In this document: piece after piece, positions 11,751 through 24,041 of the stretch
How the letters are laid out: every line of letters begins with the position of its first letter
How positions within the stretch are numbered: position 1 is the first letter of the stretch
Assembly: GCA_029783825.1 (NCBI GenBank)
Contig: JAREIK010001468.1
Span: forward strand, 1,302,001 to 1,366,000
Origin: Sapria himalayana
Taxonomy: Eukaryota; Streptophyta; Magnoliopsida; Malpighiales; Rafflesiaceae
Length of the DNA stretch: 64,000 bases
Reading direction: 5' to 3'
Position numbers and translations under genes: made by a program
Notes under the pieces: generated by a model
The model's input: the letters and a program-made list of their open reading frames with translations, nothing else
The model's database searches: none
What the model was told of the DNA's origin: nothing

Positions 11751-13628
11751 TTTTTTTTGAGAGATAAAGCTTATAGTTGGTTCCAATGTTTATCTTGAGG
11801 TTCGATTAAGAGTTTGGATGAAATTCTACAAGTCTTTCTCACTAAGTTCTTCACACCTCGAATTATCTCTAACTATGGAGAGAATTTAATTTTGTCAAGA
11901 TGAATACATTATATTATATGATACTTGGGATTAAAAATAAATCACATGACTTACTACACGATTGATGTGGCCACAAGTTATTTCATCAAGAACAAGTCAC
12001 ATGAGAAAGTACATTTTATATTTGATGAACACATTTTCAATAAGCTTGGATCCCAAAATAATGTGTGAACAAGTGTGAGAGGAGTTTTTATTTAGCAGCC
12101 ACATAAAATGGTAAATTTTGACCTTATGTATCAAGTGGAAGAAGCCAATATTTTATAGATCAAGGAATATCTATTCCGACCCAATAATAAGGTCTCAATA
12201 CACTATATCTGAACATGAGAAATTATAAAAGCCTATCATATGTGAGCTCTAAGAATATGCAATAGAACTTGAGTTAATTTCAAAATAATTCTGGGAATAA
12301 CTTGATGAGATATCAAATCCAAGGAGCATCAAGCTCCAACTACAATTACCCAAAGAGAGTAGAAAAATTATTACTCAGAGAATATTCTCATCTTACTCAA
12401 TGATATGAATAAAATAAATGATTTTTAAGAGAATCCGATGGAATGCATTGAAATGAGACTATAACACATGAATATGGTAATAAGATCATTAAGAATCAAC
12501 TTGGATAACTAGCAATCTCAATGAAAGAGACAAGTGTAAATGGACTACCTAATAATATTGAAACAAATTCAAAGAAGAATGTATCCATTACACTAAGAAA
12601 TGTCAAAGAGTTAGATGGGCAACAAGTTGTGACTGAAGAAGTTGTGACTTTCTCTAAAGTCATGGCACAACTTGGCGATGTAGCACAAGATGTTACGATA
12701 TCTTTTCCAAAGGCCAAAGCTACGACACAATATGTTGTGGTATTTTCTCAAGTCATGGTATCCATAAAACTTGTTGCCTAACTCTCATCTTCGGTCAAGA
12801 TAAATGAAGAATTAGAGAAGTAAGAAGAGATATAGATTATCTGAAACAATAATTAAAAGGATGTGTAACAAAAAGACTATGTCGATGGTAAATATTTTTC
12901 TCCTAATCTTTCTTTACTTCAATATTTTAAAAATAGAAAGATGAATGAATACTTTGAGAAGTTTCCAAATGTATTTTCAAAAGTTGGAAGTGAACTTTTT
13001 ATTTGTTGAAGCATTATCACAAATGTTGAACAACATGAAGTTCATGAAAAATATAATAAGTAGCATGAGAAAGTTAGAAATTTATGGAATGATGAATATG
13101 ACTAAAAAGTAAAATGCTATCATCTAACATAATTTGTCGAGAAAACTAAGAGATCCTACAAGCCATACAATTCCATTTATTATTAGGGATCACACTTCTA
13201 GAATGTGCTACGTGACTTGGGATCAAGTATAAATTTGATATCATTATCCATAGAGTTGATATTAAATCTTGATAAGATAAATCTAATTGTCTTTTCATTT
13301 CAAAATAACTAATCGATCAATCAAATTCCCAAATCATATTATTGAATATATTTTAGTGAAGATCAATATGTTTTTTTGATGTTGGGAAAACTATTTTAAC
13401 CACTAAACAGGCATTAATTGATGTCAAAAAGGGAGAATTTATATTTTGTGTGGATAAAAATCTAGTGAAATTCAACCTCTACAAAGGGCTATAGAATCTA
13501 TATTATGATGAGAACAATTGTTAGATAACAGATAGCCTTTTTATATCGTGATGAGATAGAAGGGAGACTTCATATTGAAAGATTTTGCAGAAGAGTATTA
13601 GTTTGTATAAAATAGATATTATGATTAA

Positions 13629-15073
13629 GGTGATGTTTGATAACGCATTTAAAAAATTCAGCCGACTTAAAATTAAAATTTTCAATAGTTTAAAATTTTA
13701 AGTGCGTTTGATAAAAAAATGTTTGGAGCTGATTGATTAAAATTTTAAGTGAAATTATGTTGAAAATTTTAAGTGAAATTGTGTTGAAATTTTTAAGTAC
13801 TAGAGGCAATGCTTCTATTCGAAAGAGAGATGATTGTGCCTACTTTAGTTAATGAAGTAATAGAATATCATCCCCATCAACAATTAAGGGAAGTGTTCAA
13901 GGTAAATAAAATTATATGTTTATTATTATTGGTGTTCATGTTACTGTTATAATTATTATTATATTGATATTTTTTTTAATGAATATGGTGCAAATGGTGT
14001 GCTTTAAGGAATGCTTGTTAATGCTGTGATACCATCTGACAAACAAGTCCCTTATAGAGAAAGAGGAAGAAGAGAATGTTATCAAAATGTTCTAGCAATA
14101 TGTGACTTCAATATGATTTTTAAATTTGTTTGGGCTGGATGGGAAGACGTAGCACATGATTCAAGAGTTTTATCAAAAACTATGCGTATTCCAGAAAATA
14201 ATTTTCCAATACCTCCACCAAGTAAGCATACTTTTTTTTCTTGATACTTATTATTTTTGTGATGCTGCATATCCACATACTCGAGGATTTATGGCACCTT
14301 ACCGTAATGCACGATATTGGTTGCCTAATTTTCGCAATATTGTCCGCCCTCGCACAAAAGAAGAGACATTCAATTATGCACATACCAGATTGAGGAATGT
14401 CATTAAATGATCTTTTGGTGTTTTGAAAGCTCGTTTTCCAATCCTAAAGAGGATGACACCATATCCTTTTCAAGTTTAGAGAAACATTATTATTACTTGC
14501 ATAGCTATACATAACTAAATCTAAAAATTATGTATTGTTGATATTTTTTAGAGTATGGTGATAATGATTATGGTAAAAATTCAAAAACACCTCAAAATGA
14601 TCATGAATGTTTACTACAAGTTGGAGGATGAACTACACAAGCTGATCAAATTTGCATGATTAATTTAAGAGAGGAAATAGCAAATCAACTTGTTGCAAAT
14701 TAATTTTTGTTTTTTTGTAATTATTTTTATGTTTTTTTTTGGATTTTGTTATATAATTATGGAATTCATGTTTGTTTTAAATTTCTTTTAAATAATAAAT
14801 AACAATAGCACTGAAAAATTAAATGTTATTAGAAATTCTATTTAATTTTATTAAAATGAATTATATTAATAATAGGGGTAAAAATATAAAAAATATCATT
14901 TTCAGAATTTAGTATTTAAAGTTATCAAACAAAATTAATATTTTCATCATTCAATTTTTAGTCATTTATCAAGCAATTTTTCAATACAAATTCAATACTT
15001 ATAAAATTCAGTACTTAATTTTTCAACACTTATTTTTTAGTACTTAATTTTTTCAGTTTTATTAAATGTGCCC
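13629..15073 (+). mobile_element. PIF/Harbinger DNA transposon, 1445 bp, with 3-bp TAA target-site duplication
   Basis: The termini are imperfect inverted repeats (GGTGATGTTTGATAA at the left, the complement GGGCACATTTAATAA at the right) flanked by TAA at 13626-13628 and 15074-15076, the expected Harbinger target duplication. Subterminal sequences are rich in repeated AAAATTTTAAGTG-type motifs. The interior carries the transposase described separately. It is inserted in gypsy relic copy A. Confidence 0.82.
13990..14520 (+). pseudogene. Harbinger (DDE) transposase pseudogene
   Basis: This is the catalytic half of a PIF/Harbinger transposase. The first open part (14011-14244) contains QNVLAICDFNM, then FVWAGWE and AHDSRVL, the last carrying the second catalytic Asp. 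The second part, in another frame (to 14410), has DAAYPHTRGFMAPYR and RNVIK, then a stop, then SFGVLKARFPILK. The usual first Asp motif (GxIDGTHI) reads GMLVNAVI, so that Asp appears lost. The usual NVIERSFG reads NVIK-stop-SFG, so the catalytic Glu is replaced and a stop follows. A frameshift lies near 14230-14255. It cannot encode an active enzyme. Confidence 0.85.
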
Positions 15074-18000
15074 TAAGTATATGAACCATGACTTGAAGAA
15101 AATAGTAAAAATGATAACAAAGAGCAACTATGAAGCCGCGATATTTTTTGAAGTCATGAATTCTAGAGATTCTATGTCATATAACCTCGAATATGTTAAG
15201 AAATATGAAATGATAAAATTTGTAATTCAACAATACATAGAAGTTACCAAGGAGATTTTTAATAATTCAACAAAGGTACAAGTAAAGGAAAAATCCTAAC
15301 TAATCATTGACATGCTGGAAGAGAAAGGTAAGGAAAAACTAAATTAATATAATATCTTATGACAATTTAAAATGAAGAAGATACAATAAAGAAAATCATG
15401 ACTTCTATGGATATCATGACTTTACTTGCTGAAACAATGATGAAAATTATGGTAAAAGACAAAACTGAGACTAATATGATCTAGAAAGTAGTTCTAGAAC
15501 CCATGATTGCATAAAAGTTATAGTATTCCCAAATAAATACTATAGGCAATGATATCATAGTATTTCTCTATGTCAAGGCATTCATGGCAGAATACCCTTA
15601 ATGAAATATTTGATATGATGCTTAAGAAGAAATTAGGAAGACAAGTCAGAGAGAGATTATACTAAAAAATTTGCCTAAAAAGTTGAAGTTATTGACCAAA
15701 TTAAAGATTCAATAAAAGTTTAGCTATGGATATTATCGTAGAGATGCTTGGGAGGAAACCCAAAAAATTTTTGTGTAGTTTGATGAATAAATATATTACG
15801 CAACAACCTTTATACTTTATAATAAATCCCATAATTCTAAACATCATTTCCAAAATAAAAATTGACCACGATACTTAAAATCTATTTATGGTTATCCTAG
15901 ATGTGTATTTCTTCTTTGGTGTGGATGTTTAGAAAAAAAATTCATTGCTTGAGGATGAACAATACTTTTAGTGTCAGTGTTTGTTTAACACTCTATATAT
16001 CAAATATTTAGAGTCATTTGGAGAGTTTATCTTATTATATGTATATTATTATTGTATTTATTTGAGAGATACCACTAAATACTTATTTTGAGATAAATTC
16101 ATGAATATTAGTGAAATTATATTGATTTTTGGTAGAATTAGTAGGCTTGATGGAGCAAAGACTTGGAAAGGAGAGAAGAATACTTTTCACAATATTTTTT
16201 GAGTAGTTACAATATTTTTTTTACATAGCTCAATAAAAAAGGTCATGGTTTCTTTTCAAGTCATGATTATCACTAAATTAATATAATCATTTCGCAACAC
16301 AACATAATTAGCATGATCACAATATTTTCTTCCAGTCACGGCCATGTTATTTTTAAAATATTTAATAACCATTCTATTATTTTCTTATCGTGGTAACCAA
16401 TTACTCTATTAATATCAATAGTCATAATTATTTTCAAAGTCATGACTTATTCAATATAAAGTCAGATACTAAGTATTTTGAATTTATGTTATTTTCCACA
16501 ATGATTTTTCGTTCTATAGAGTATTTATTCTGATCATAATTTTTCTAATACTATGAATTTGTGTTCTAGAAAAAAAAAATACTATGGCCATAGCCAATTT
16601 TAGTATCATGATTTATTGTTATATGTATAAAGAGTATTTATTAGTCATGACAATTTCAATGTTATGATACTTTTCTTAGAAAGCCAATGCCAAATTAATG
16701 GCTAATTCCAATACTATGACTTTATGTTATATATAATAATTGTCTCAATCATGGCTAATTCCAATGCCATAACTTTGTGTTGCGTATAGTAATTATTTTA
16801 GTCATGAAAATCCCAATATCATGATATTTTGCTCAGAAAGCTAAGAATAAAGTCGTGTCTAATTCTATCACCATGATTTTATGTTATAATAAGAAAATGT
16901 ACCACTTAGAAAAAAAATGAGACAAGATTCAAAAAAAATGAGAAAGTCATGGCCTCAAGTCTATGTTGCGACTTTCAACTTAAAATATCGCATGAATTCT
17001 CGAACTAGAAAAGTGCCACTTAGAAAAACTAAAAAAAAAATTGGGGGAACACAAAATCACGATGCCAAGAACTCTGGGGAGTACAACTATGACTCTCTTT
17101 TAAATAAAATCTAAGGTGAATGTAAGCAATCTTTGATTGAAAATATGATTATTTATTTAGCTTTTTATTTGGACATTCATTGGGATCCATGAGATGTCTC
17201 TCAACCTATCTTATTTGATTTTTTTCCTAATATCCAGCTAAATTGATATCTATAATTGTGAATATTTTATGTTGTGATGAATTAACAAATTTATGCATTT
17301 ATATTTATATTTATGTTTGTGTTTGAATATTGATAAATATGGATTCAAATTAGAACTAAAACTTAGGATTTTTATGAATACATAAATTTATGCATATCAA
17401 CAATATTGAACATTAATAGGTAAGTCAAGAGATATACTCACATTGCATAATAAGAAAGAATTGACAATCCTTCAAATCTTAACACGAGAGATAAACTAAT
17501 GTATGAATACTCAAAGTTGATATATGTTTAATTATAATAAGTATGATACTTACAAAGTTGAAAGAATAGATGTATTTAAATTCAATCAATTGTGTACTTT
17601 CTAAAAGAACTAACATTTAAGTATTATGTAGGTTAAGTATAATGTCCAATCTAGGAGCTTCACCATAGTATGAGAGTCATATATCGAATGTGATAGATAT
17701 TAATAAGTATGTCATGAGACACGTGCAAATAGAAGAGACTAGAAAGGTAGTGATAGTCTTCCAGGTATTTGACTCTTATATGACTTTCATATGTGAGATT
17801 TATAAGAAAATATATGTTAATTATCATGAGCATGTTGCTAATAAAAGCTAAAAATACAAAGAATTTAGTATTATATTATTTCATATCTTTAAGATAATTA
17901 GAGGTTAGAAAATACTATATATTTGAAGTAATCTTAAAGGATAATTAACATATTGTCTAAAATGTGTAGATGTGAGAATGATCATTGCATAAAATAATGT

Positions 18001-18905
18001 TTATTTTAGTATTAACATACTAAGGGGACAAAAATGATAGGATCATCATTAGTAACGATAGTCCAAAGATAATAACTACCTTATATGCTAATAGGACACA
18101 TGTATATATTCCCACTAATTTATCCATTATTCAATAATCAAACATGACATTGACCAAATGCTAAAAAAATATCATCATACATAAAGACATGAGCCAATCC
18201 TATAGCCTGAGAATATTTCCAAAGACCGAGCTAGTAATTTTATTCAACTCGAGTAGTTAGTTCACTATTTATTGATCAAAGTACCCATCTACATAATTCT
18301 TGTGAGATCGATATTAAAACTACATCCAATTTATTATTTATATGATTTATATATTTGTGAAACTATGTTGGATGAAAGATCCCCACCATTTGAGATTTTG
18401 AGATCATATCAATTAAGAATAGTTTTGGCATACTCATAAAGTTGCAATATGTGTATTTAGTTAATTTTCTAGATAATTGGGTTTGTGTATTTGAGAATTA
18501 ATATTTATATATATTTTAGGATTTAATATATAATTTTTGCGTGACCAGATCTTAAATTTTAATTTTTAATAAAATTAAAATTGGGTAGAATTGATTTTTT
18601 GATCTTTGAGTTTTTTTTTTTTAAAGTTAAAACTCAATTTGAATTTTGATTTGGGTTAAAATTTAATGTGTCATGGTTTTTTAAATTAAAATTAAGATGT
18701 ATTTTTACATTAAGAATAGAAAGAAAATATATTTTTAAAACTGAAAATACATTATGTTTTGTCATGATAATAATTCAAGCACGAATTTCAAAAGATTTTA
18801 TCACTAGAGAAATTAATTAGCTTGTTTGTAGGAATGAGAATCATTTCTAGAACTAGCCTTGGTTTTTTTTTTTTTTTTTGTATTCACCTTATTTAGCCCA
18901 ACAAG

Positions 18906-18923
18906 TAATATCATAGCAAGATT
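18906..18923 (+). other. Primer-binding site resembling the complement of initiator tRNA-Met
   Basis: The sequence TAATATCATAGCAAGATT lies 2 bp after the presumed left LTR end. The usual plant copia site begins TGGTATCAGAGC. The differences are mostly C-to-T or G-to-A changes, in keeping with decay. Confidence 0.6.
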
Positions 18924-20274
18924 AATTGATTTTTAGGTGAATTAATTTTTTTGATTTTCCAGAAACTGGGTTATTTTGTCCGAGATTGAAGAAGAAACTA
19001 AGCCACTCCATATGATTAGGTTGGAACCATCCAGCTATTCAATCTAAAAAATCAAAATGATGAATCTTTTAATGATAAGGTACTTATTTGAATTGGTTCT
19101 TAATGAATCAAAAATTGAAAGTATGAGTGAAAAATAATATAAAAAGCTACACTACAAAGTCATTGCCATGATGTGACAATGGCTCGGGGAAGGTGACTTT
19201 CTACCACATCTCTATAATAACAAAGAGACATGAGGTGTGAAGAATTATAGAATCAACATATGAGATTTATACATTAAGGAATAAGAACTATTAATCTGAT
19301 GTTTGGTTAAATCTAGTATCAGGATGAATCTAACATGGCCACACACTTGAGTAGTTTCTAAGTGATGGTTAACCTAATGGAATTAATGAAAAAAATGTTT
19401 AATGATGAGCAACATGCATAGCTACTTCTAAGCTTGCTTCATGATAGTTGGGAGATGCTCATAATCTCCTTGAATACATTGGATCCAAACAATATCATTG
19501 ACCTTACCATGATTATCATTATCATTAACATGGTAACTGAGGTTGTAAGATAGAGGAAAAAAGAAACTTCTCACATGCATCCTTCTGTTCCGAGGAAATT
19601 GAGAGGAGAAGTAGGACAAATACTAAATCCACACCAGGAAAGGAAAGTAAGTGTTCTTCCAAGAGGGAGTCCATAGGCAAACATGTGGTTAAATATTACT
19701 ACTATGACCAAGTAGGGCACTTCAAGAACGCCTATCCCAAGTGGATGAAACTCCAAGAGAAGCATAAAAATACAAAAGGTGATGGAAGGGTGGTTGGCAC
19801 ATTTGCCATGAAGGGCGACATCACTTTTTTGAGTAGTGTTGGACTGTCTGACAAAGTCTATTATGAGAGTGGCAAGGTGGTGGATTTGGTGACAACTTTG
19901 CATGTCACTTTTGAATCCTGATTAATTTGTGACCTATACATTGAGAGTATTTGGCATCAGAAATATTTGTTTGGAGAAAGACATAAGATACTATCTCAAG
20001 GATATCTGATATATCCAAAATATTTGGACGGACGTACTATCCATGAGGATGTTAGATAGTGCTCATCATGTGAGGAGTATATGATATATCCAAATGATAG
20101 ATTCTCACTATATTACCCTAGCTAAGTTTAGAATAGATCGGGTAAGTATCTTCTGAGAAATTATGAACATTGATTTTAGGCTACATAGATCCAGAAATGT
20201 TTGTATGGATGACTCATTTTTGATAGTAAAAATAATAAACTCTTATTAACCCGAAGTCACCTAGTAATGAAAAA

Positions 20275-20445
20275 AATATAAAAAAAAATACAAAAAAATA
20301 CAAAAAAATACAAAAAAAATACAAAAAAAATACAAAAAAAATACAAAAAAAATACAAAAAATACAAAAAAAATAATAAAAAAATAATAAAAATTAAAAAA
20401 AATTAAAAAAAATTAAAAAAAATCAAAAAAAATAATAAAAAAAGT
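20275..20445. repeat. A-rich tandem array (AAAAAATAC units)
   Basis: About 170 bp of 8-10-bp units TACAAAAAA, passing into AATAATAAAAA and ATTAAAAAA units at the right. It lies within the copia deletion derivative. Confidence 0.95.
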
Positions 20446-21119
20446 CATTTAGTAATGAGAAGATAGTCAACATGACTAGGAAGAGACGTATAATTATGTT
20501 ACTTTTACTTTCTATTTCGAAGAGATTAAGAATGATTAATCTAGATTCCTAATATACTTGTCCTGAGATAAGTAGAATTCTCAAAGAACTCTTTATAGTA
20601 TGACTACTATTTTAACTGCTCCATAGGATCATAATGATCAATAGAGAGTTGATGTCTTAGGGAGAAAAGTAGGAGACTTGGGTTGCTATTTGGGCAAATC
20701 AAATTTATAAGAAACCCTTTTTCGTACGAGCAAAGAGAATCAATTTTAGAGTCTATGAGATAAATTAAATTTTCTACGATAAGAACTTTTTAAATTTAAA
20801 CCAAACAACTATCTTAGCATGTCCAAATAGGATAGATGAGAAGATTATTATGCCTACTCAAGTTTAGGGCAAACTGTATATCTTATTTTATTTTTGTTCA
20901 TCTTAGATGTAATGCGACGTATCATGTTTTTTGTGTTTATTTAATTTATTAAATTTGGATAGTTTAGGTCTCTCTCAAATATGAGAGTATTATTAATAAA
21001 TTCTAAATGAAATCAAAAGAAAAAAAAGAGATTTTTGATTTATTTAAGAAGCATATTTCAGGAGATAATGTATTTTTTGTTTGGATCACGTGGAAACAAT
21101 AAGACACACACACACACAA

Positions 21120-21590
21120 AAAAGGTGTCAAGCGGGCCGGGCCGGTCCTGTGTGGGATTTTCCCGTGCCCGTGCTATTTGTCGTGCCTGTCCACAGCACC
21201 AACCGTGCCATGCCGTGCCGAGGCTAACCGGACCTCATGTCGTGCATGGCTCGACACGATACCATAGCCCGTTGGCACTGTACATTGGCACGAGATGAGA
21301 AACCAGCCCAGCGCGCAGCGATAGAAGCTGAGCCCGATGGGCAATACTCACCGAGCTCCGAAGTGAAGAAAAATCACGATGGCGCATAGTCGAAACCCTA
21401 ATTTTTTTTAATTTAGGGATTCGGCGATGCGGCGGCGCAAATGTTTTTTATAATTAAGGATTCGGCCCATCCGGGGCGAACCCGACGAATTCATGCCACG
21501 GGCCTGTGTTGAGCTGACCTCCACAGAAGCACGGTCGGGCCGGCTAAAAATGGGCTGGGTCGGCCCGGCACGTCCCGTTTGACACTTATA
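21120..21590. mobile_element. GC-rich non-autonomous hAT-like element (family I, telo-box subfamily), degenerate ends
   Basis: It starts AAGGTGTCAAGCGGGCC and ends GTTTGACACTTATA, a decayed form of the TAGAGGTGTCAA terminal repeat seen in intact copies elsewhere in this window. The interior shares GAAACCCTAATTTT, ATTTAGGGATTCGG and GGCCCGGCACG-type blocks with the copy at 44743-45127. It sits between CA microsatellites, so the target duplication cannot be read clearly. Confidence 0.7.
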
Positions 21591-21735
21591 TACACACGTA
21601 CGCATGCGTGCGCACGCACACACACACACACACACTCACTCAAGCACGCGTGCACACACTCACACACACACACACACACAAGCATGCGTGCATGCGCGCG
21701 CACACACACACACACACACTCAATCACTCACACAA
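21591..21735. repeat. CA/CG-rich microsatellite
   Basis: Interrupted (CA)n runs with ACGCATGCGTGC blocks, reading as Thr-His repeats by chance. It directly abuts the hAT-like element on the left and the copia LTR on the right. Confidence 0.9.
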
Positions 21736-22367
21736 AATTTAATATATAATTTTCGTGTGACTGAAACTAGAATTTTAATTTCAATGAAATTAAAATTGGG
21801 TAGAATTGATTTTGTGATTTTCGGATATTTTTGAAAATTGGAAAACTCAATTTAAATTTTAACTTGGGCAAAAATTAATAGAGTCATGATTTTGTAAATT
21901 AAAATGAGACATATTTTTAATTTAAGAAGAGGTATAAAATACATTTTGAAAACATATTTATATTGCGTTCAAGGCAAATTATAAAAGATTTAATCTTTAG
22001 AAAAAATTAACCAAAGGTTAAACTTGTTTTAAATTTTGACTATTCCCAGAGGGATTATTATTTAACCAACACAAAATTCTGATTTTTAGAATTTCTCGAG
22101 TACGGATGCCCTTTTGCCGTCGACCTCAAGTGACAACTGCCCTCGAGTCTCAAGATGAAATCCTCCCGGGGGGTTGGAATGCGGTGTTAGAATGCTACGC
22201 ACGGGCGTCTGCAATCGGTGCGAGTGCGACAGAAAGTAACCTTCTTCTTCTCATGCTCTGTATCGAGTTTGCATGGCTATGACCCAAAACAAATCACCCG
22301 GAAAATTGCAGTGTTATTCCTATTCTAATAAACTCATCAGTAGCCCAATATATAACGGCAAACCTCC

Positions 22368-24006
22368 ATGGCCTCAGACGCGACGGCCACGAAATTGCGA
22401 AACCCCGATTCCAGTCCCCTCCGGCAACCCACAGAGCCTCACCCCGAGATTGCTGCTAGTGTTCACGACGGCCTTCATTTTTGGCAATTCATGATTGCCG
22501 GTTCTGTCGCTGGTTCTGTAGAGCACATGGCAATGTTCCCAGTGGACACCATCAAGACCCACATGCAAGCTCTGGGTTCGTGCCCGATTAAATCGGTCAG
22601 CGTCAGCCACGCCCTCCGCTCAATCCTTCAATCCCAGGGTTTCTCTGCTCTCTATCGAGGAATTGCTGCCGTAGGCCTTGGTGCTGGCCCGGCACATGCG
22701 GTTTATTTCTCGGTTTACGAAGCATGTAAGAAGTATTTTTCGGGAAATAATCCCCACAATTCTATCGCTCATGCTGTCTCCGGTGTATTTGCAACGGTGG
22801 CAAGCGATGCATTTTTTACGCCGATGGACATGGTAAAGCAGAGGCTACAGCTCGGGAATGATACGATTTATAAAGGCGTCTGGGACTGCGTGAGGAGGGT
22901 TTTGAGGGAAGAAGGTGTTGGTGCTTTCTATGCCTCTTATAGGACTACTATTGTCATGAACGCCCCGTTTACCGCAGTCTATTTTACCACTTACGAGGCT
23001 GCAAAAAGAGGCCTGACGGAGATATCGCCTAGTAATGCTAGTGATGAGCGACTGGTTGTTCATGCAACTGCTGGTGCAGCTGCCGGAGCTCTGGCTGCGG
23101 CAGTCACTACTCCTTTAGACGTGGTTAAAACTCAGTTACAATGCCAGGTAATTCTTGGGTGCCTACATTCATGTACCAGAACTTATTGCTGCATCAAATT
23201 GGAAGTATATTATTGCTCCATAAGCTCTGGATAACAATTCAGTGTAATTTTGTTATTAGGGTTAGAATTTTTCCTAGAAACGATCTCTCATGTTATGCTA
23301 TTCGATATAAAGTTTATGTTTTTTTTTTTTTGCATTCCACATGATTTTATTGAATAAGAGGGTTTTGAAATGGTATTCTACCAATGTGATCAATACAAAA
23401 CTGAAAAAAATGCTTCCATCTATTCGCACTATGTTGAAGAATTTGAATCATCAAGGTGATTATGCATAATGGGGAAGTGAAGATAAAATGCGCATAAACT
23501 TTGGGTAACAATTCAATTTCTATGTGGCTATGGTATTTTGAAATAGTCCTTTCATAATGTAATTCACTCTCAAATTTTGCATTGCAGGCCTGATCCAAGG
23601 AACTCATTGGCAGGTGTGACCTCCTTGCATAAGAACCAGGAGGTCATGAGTTTGAGTCCCTTGTCTCACCTGAAGATAGTTCCCATGAGGTGAGTTGTTC
23701 ATCCCGGGGGTTTAGTTGAGGTGCATGCAAGATGACTTGGACACCCATGATTATAAAAAAAACAAAATGTTTGGGCATCTTGTGTCATCTATGCTGAATT
23801 TCTTCACGTCTCTGTGATAAATTCATTAGTAGTCATTTGATCTTCAAAATGGTTGATTTATTTTATTTTTTTAGGAAATAAGATTGTACTTGAGAAAAGT
23901 TTAAGAACATATAGTAGATTTAATGTTTGTGCAAAATAATATCCTTCTTGAAAATGTATACTCGACTAGTTGAGCTTGACATATGAAATAAAGAAAATGA
24001 TACTTA

Positions 24007-24041
<35 letters not shown>

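Larger units (their letters stand above)
11755..17960 (+). mobile_element. Ty3/gypsy-type retrotransposon relic, copy A (gag and protease), split by a Harbinger element
   Basis: Gypsy gag similarity starts near 11765 (WFQ, then LTKFF, as in plant gypsy gag). At about 13007-13060 a frame reads EALSQM followed by KFMKNII, the conserved gag-end motif. The protease follows near 13200 (NVLRDLGSSINL, the usual LCDLGASINLMP block) and near 13378 (LMLGKLF, usual LILGRPF). The reading frame is broken by many stops. A Harbinger transposon (13629-15073) interrupts it just after the protease. Downstream, 15.1-17.1 kb holds weakly coding sequence and degenerate repeats around a GTCATGAC core. A segment at about 17.69-17.83 kb also occurs after copy C (47.4-47.5 kb). 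I saw no reverse-transcriptase or integrase motif. Confidence 0.65.
18520..22073 (+). mobile_element. Ty1/copia LTR retrotransposon, internally deleted, with both LTRs
   Basis: A block at 18520-18903 recurs in direct orientation at 21737-22073, and both copies end in AACA-type termini. They are read as LTRs. Directly after the left one, 18906-18923 resembles the initiator-tRNA-Met primer-binding site found in most plant copia elements (about 14 of 18 positions). A gag remnant follows at about 19.3-19.9 kb: LLLSLLHDSWEMLI in one frame and, at 19685-19760, a zinc-knuckle-like DQVGHFKNAYPKWMK. Reverse transcriptase and integrase are absent. The interior was later interrupted by an A-rich array (20275-20445) and a GC-rich hAT-like element (21120-21590). 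Confidence 0.72.
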
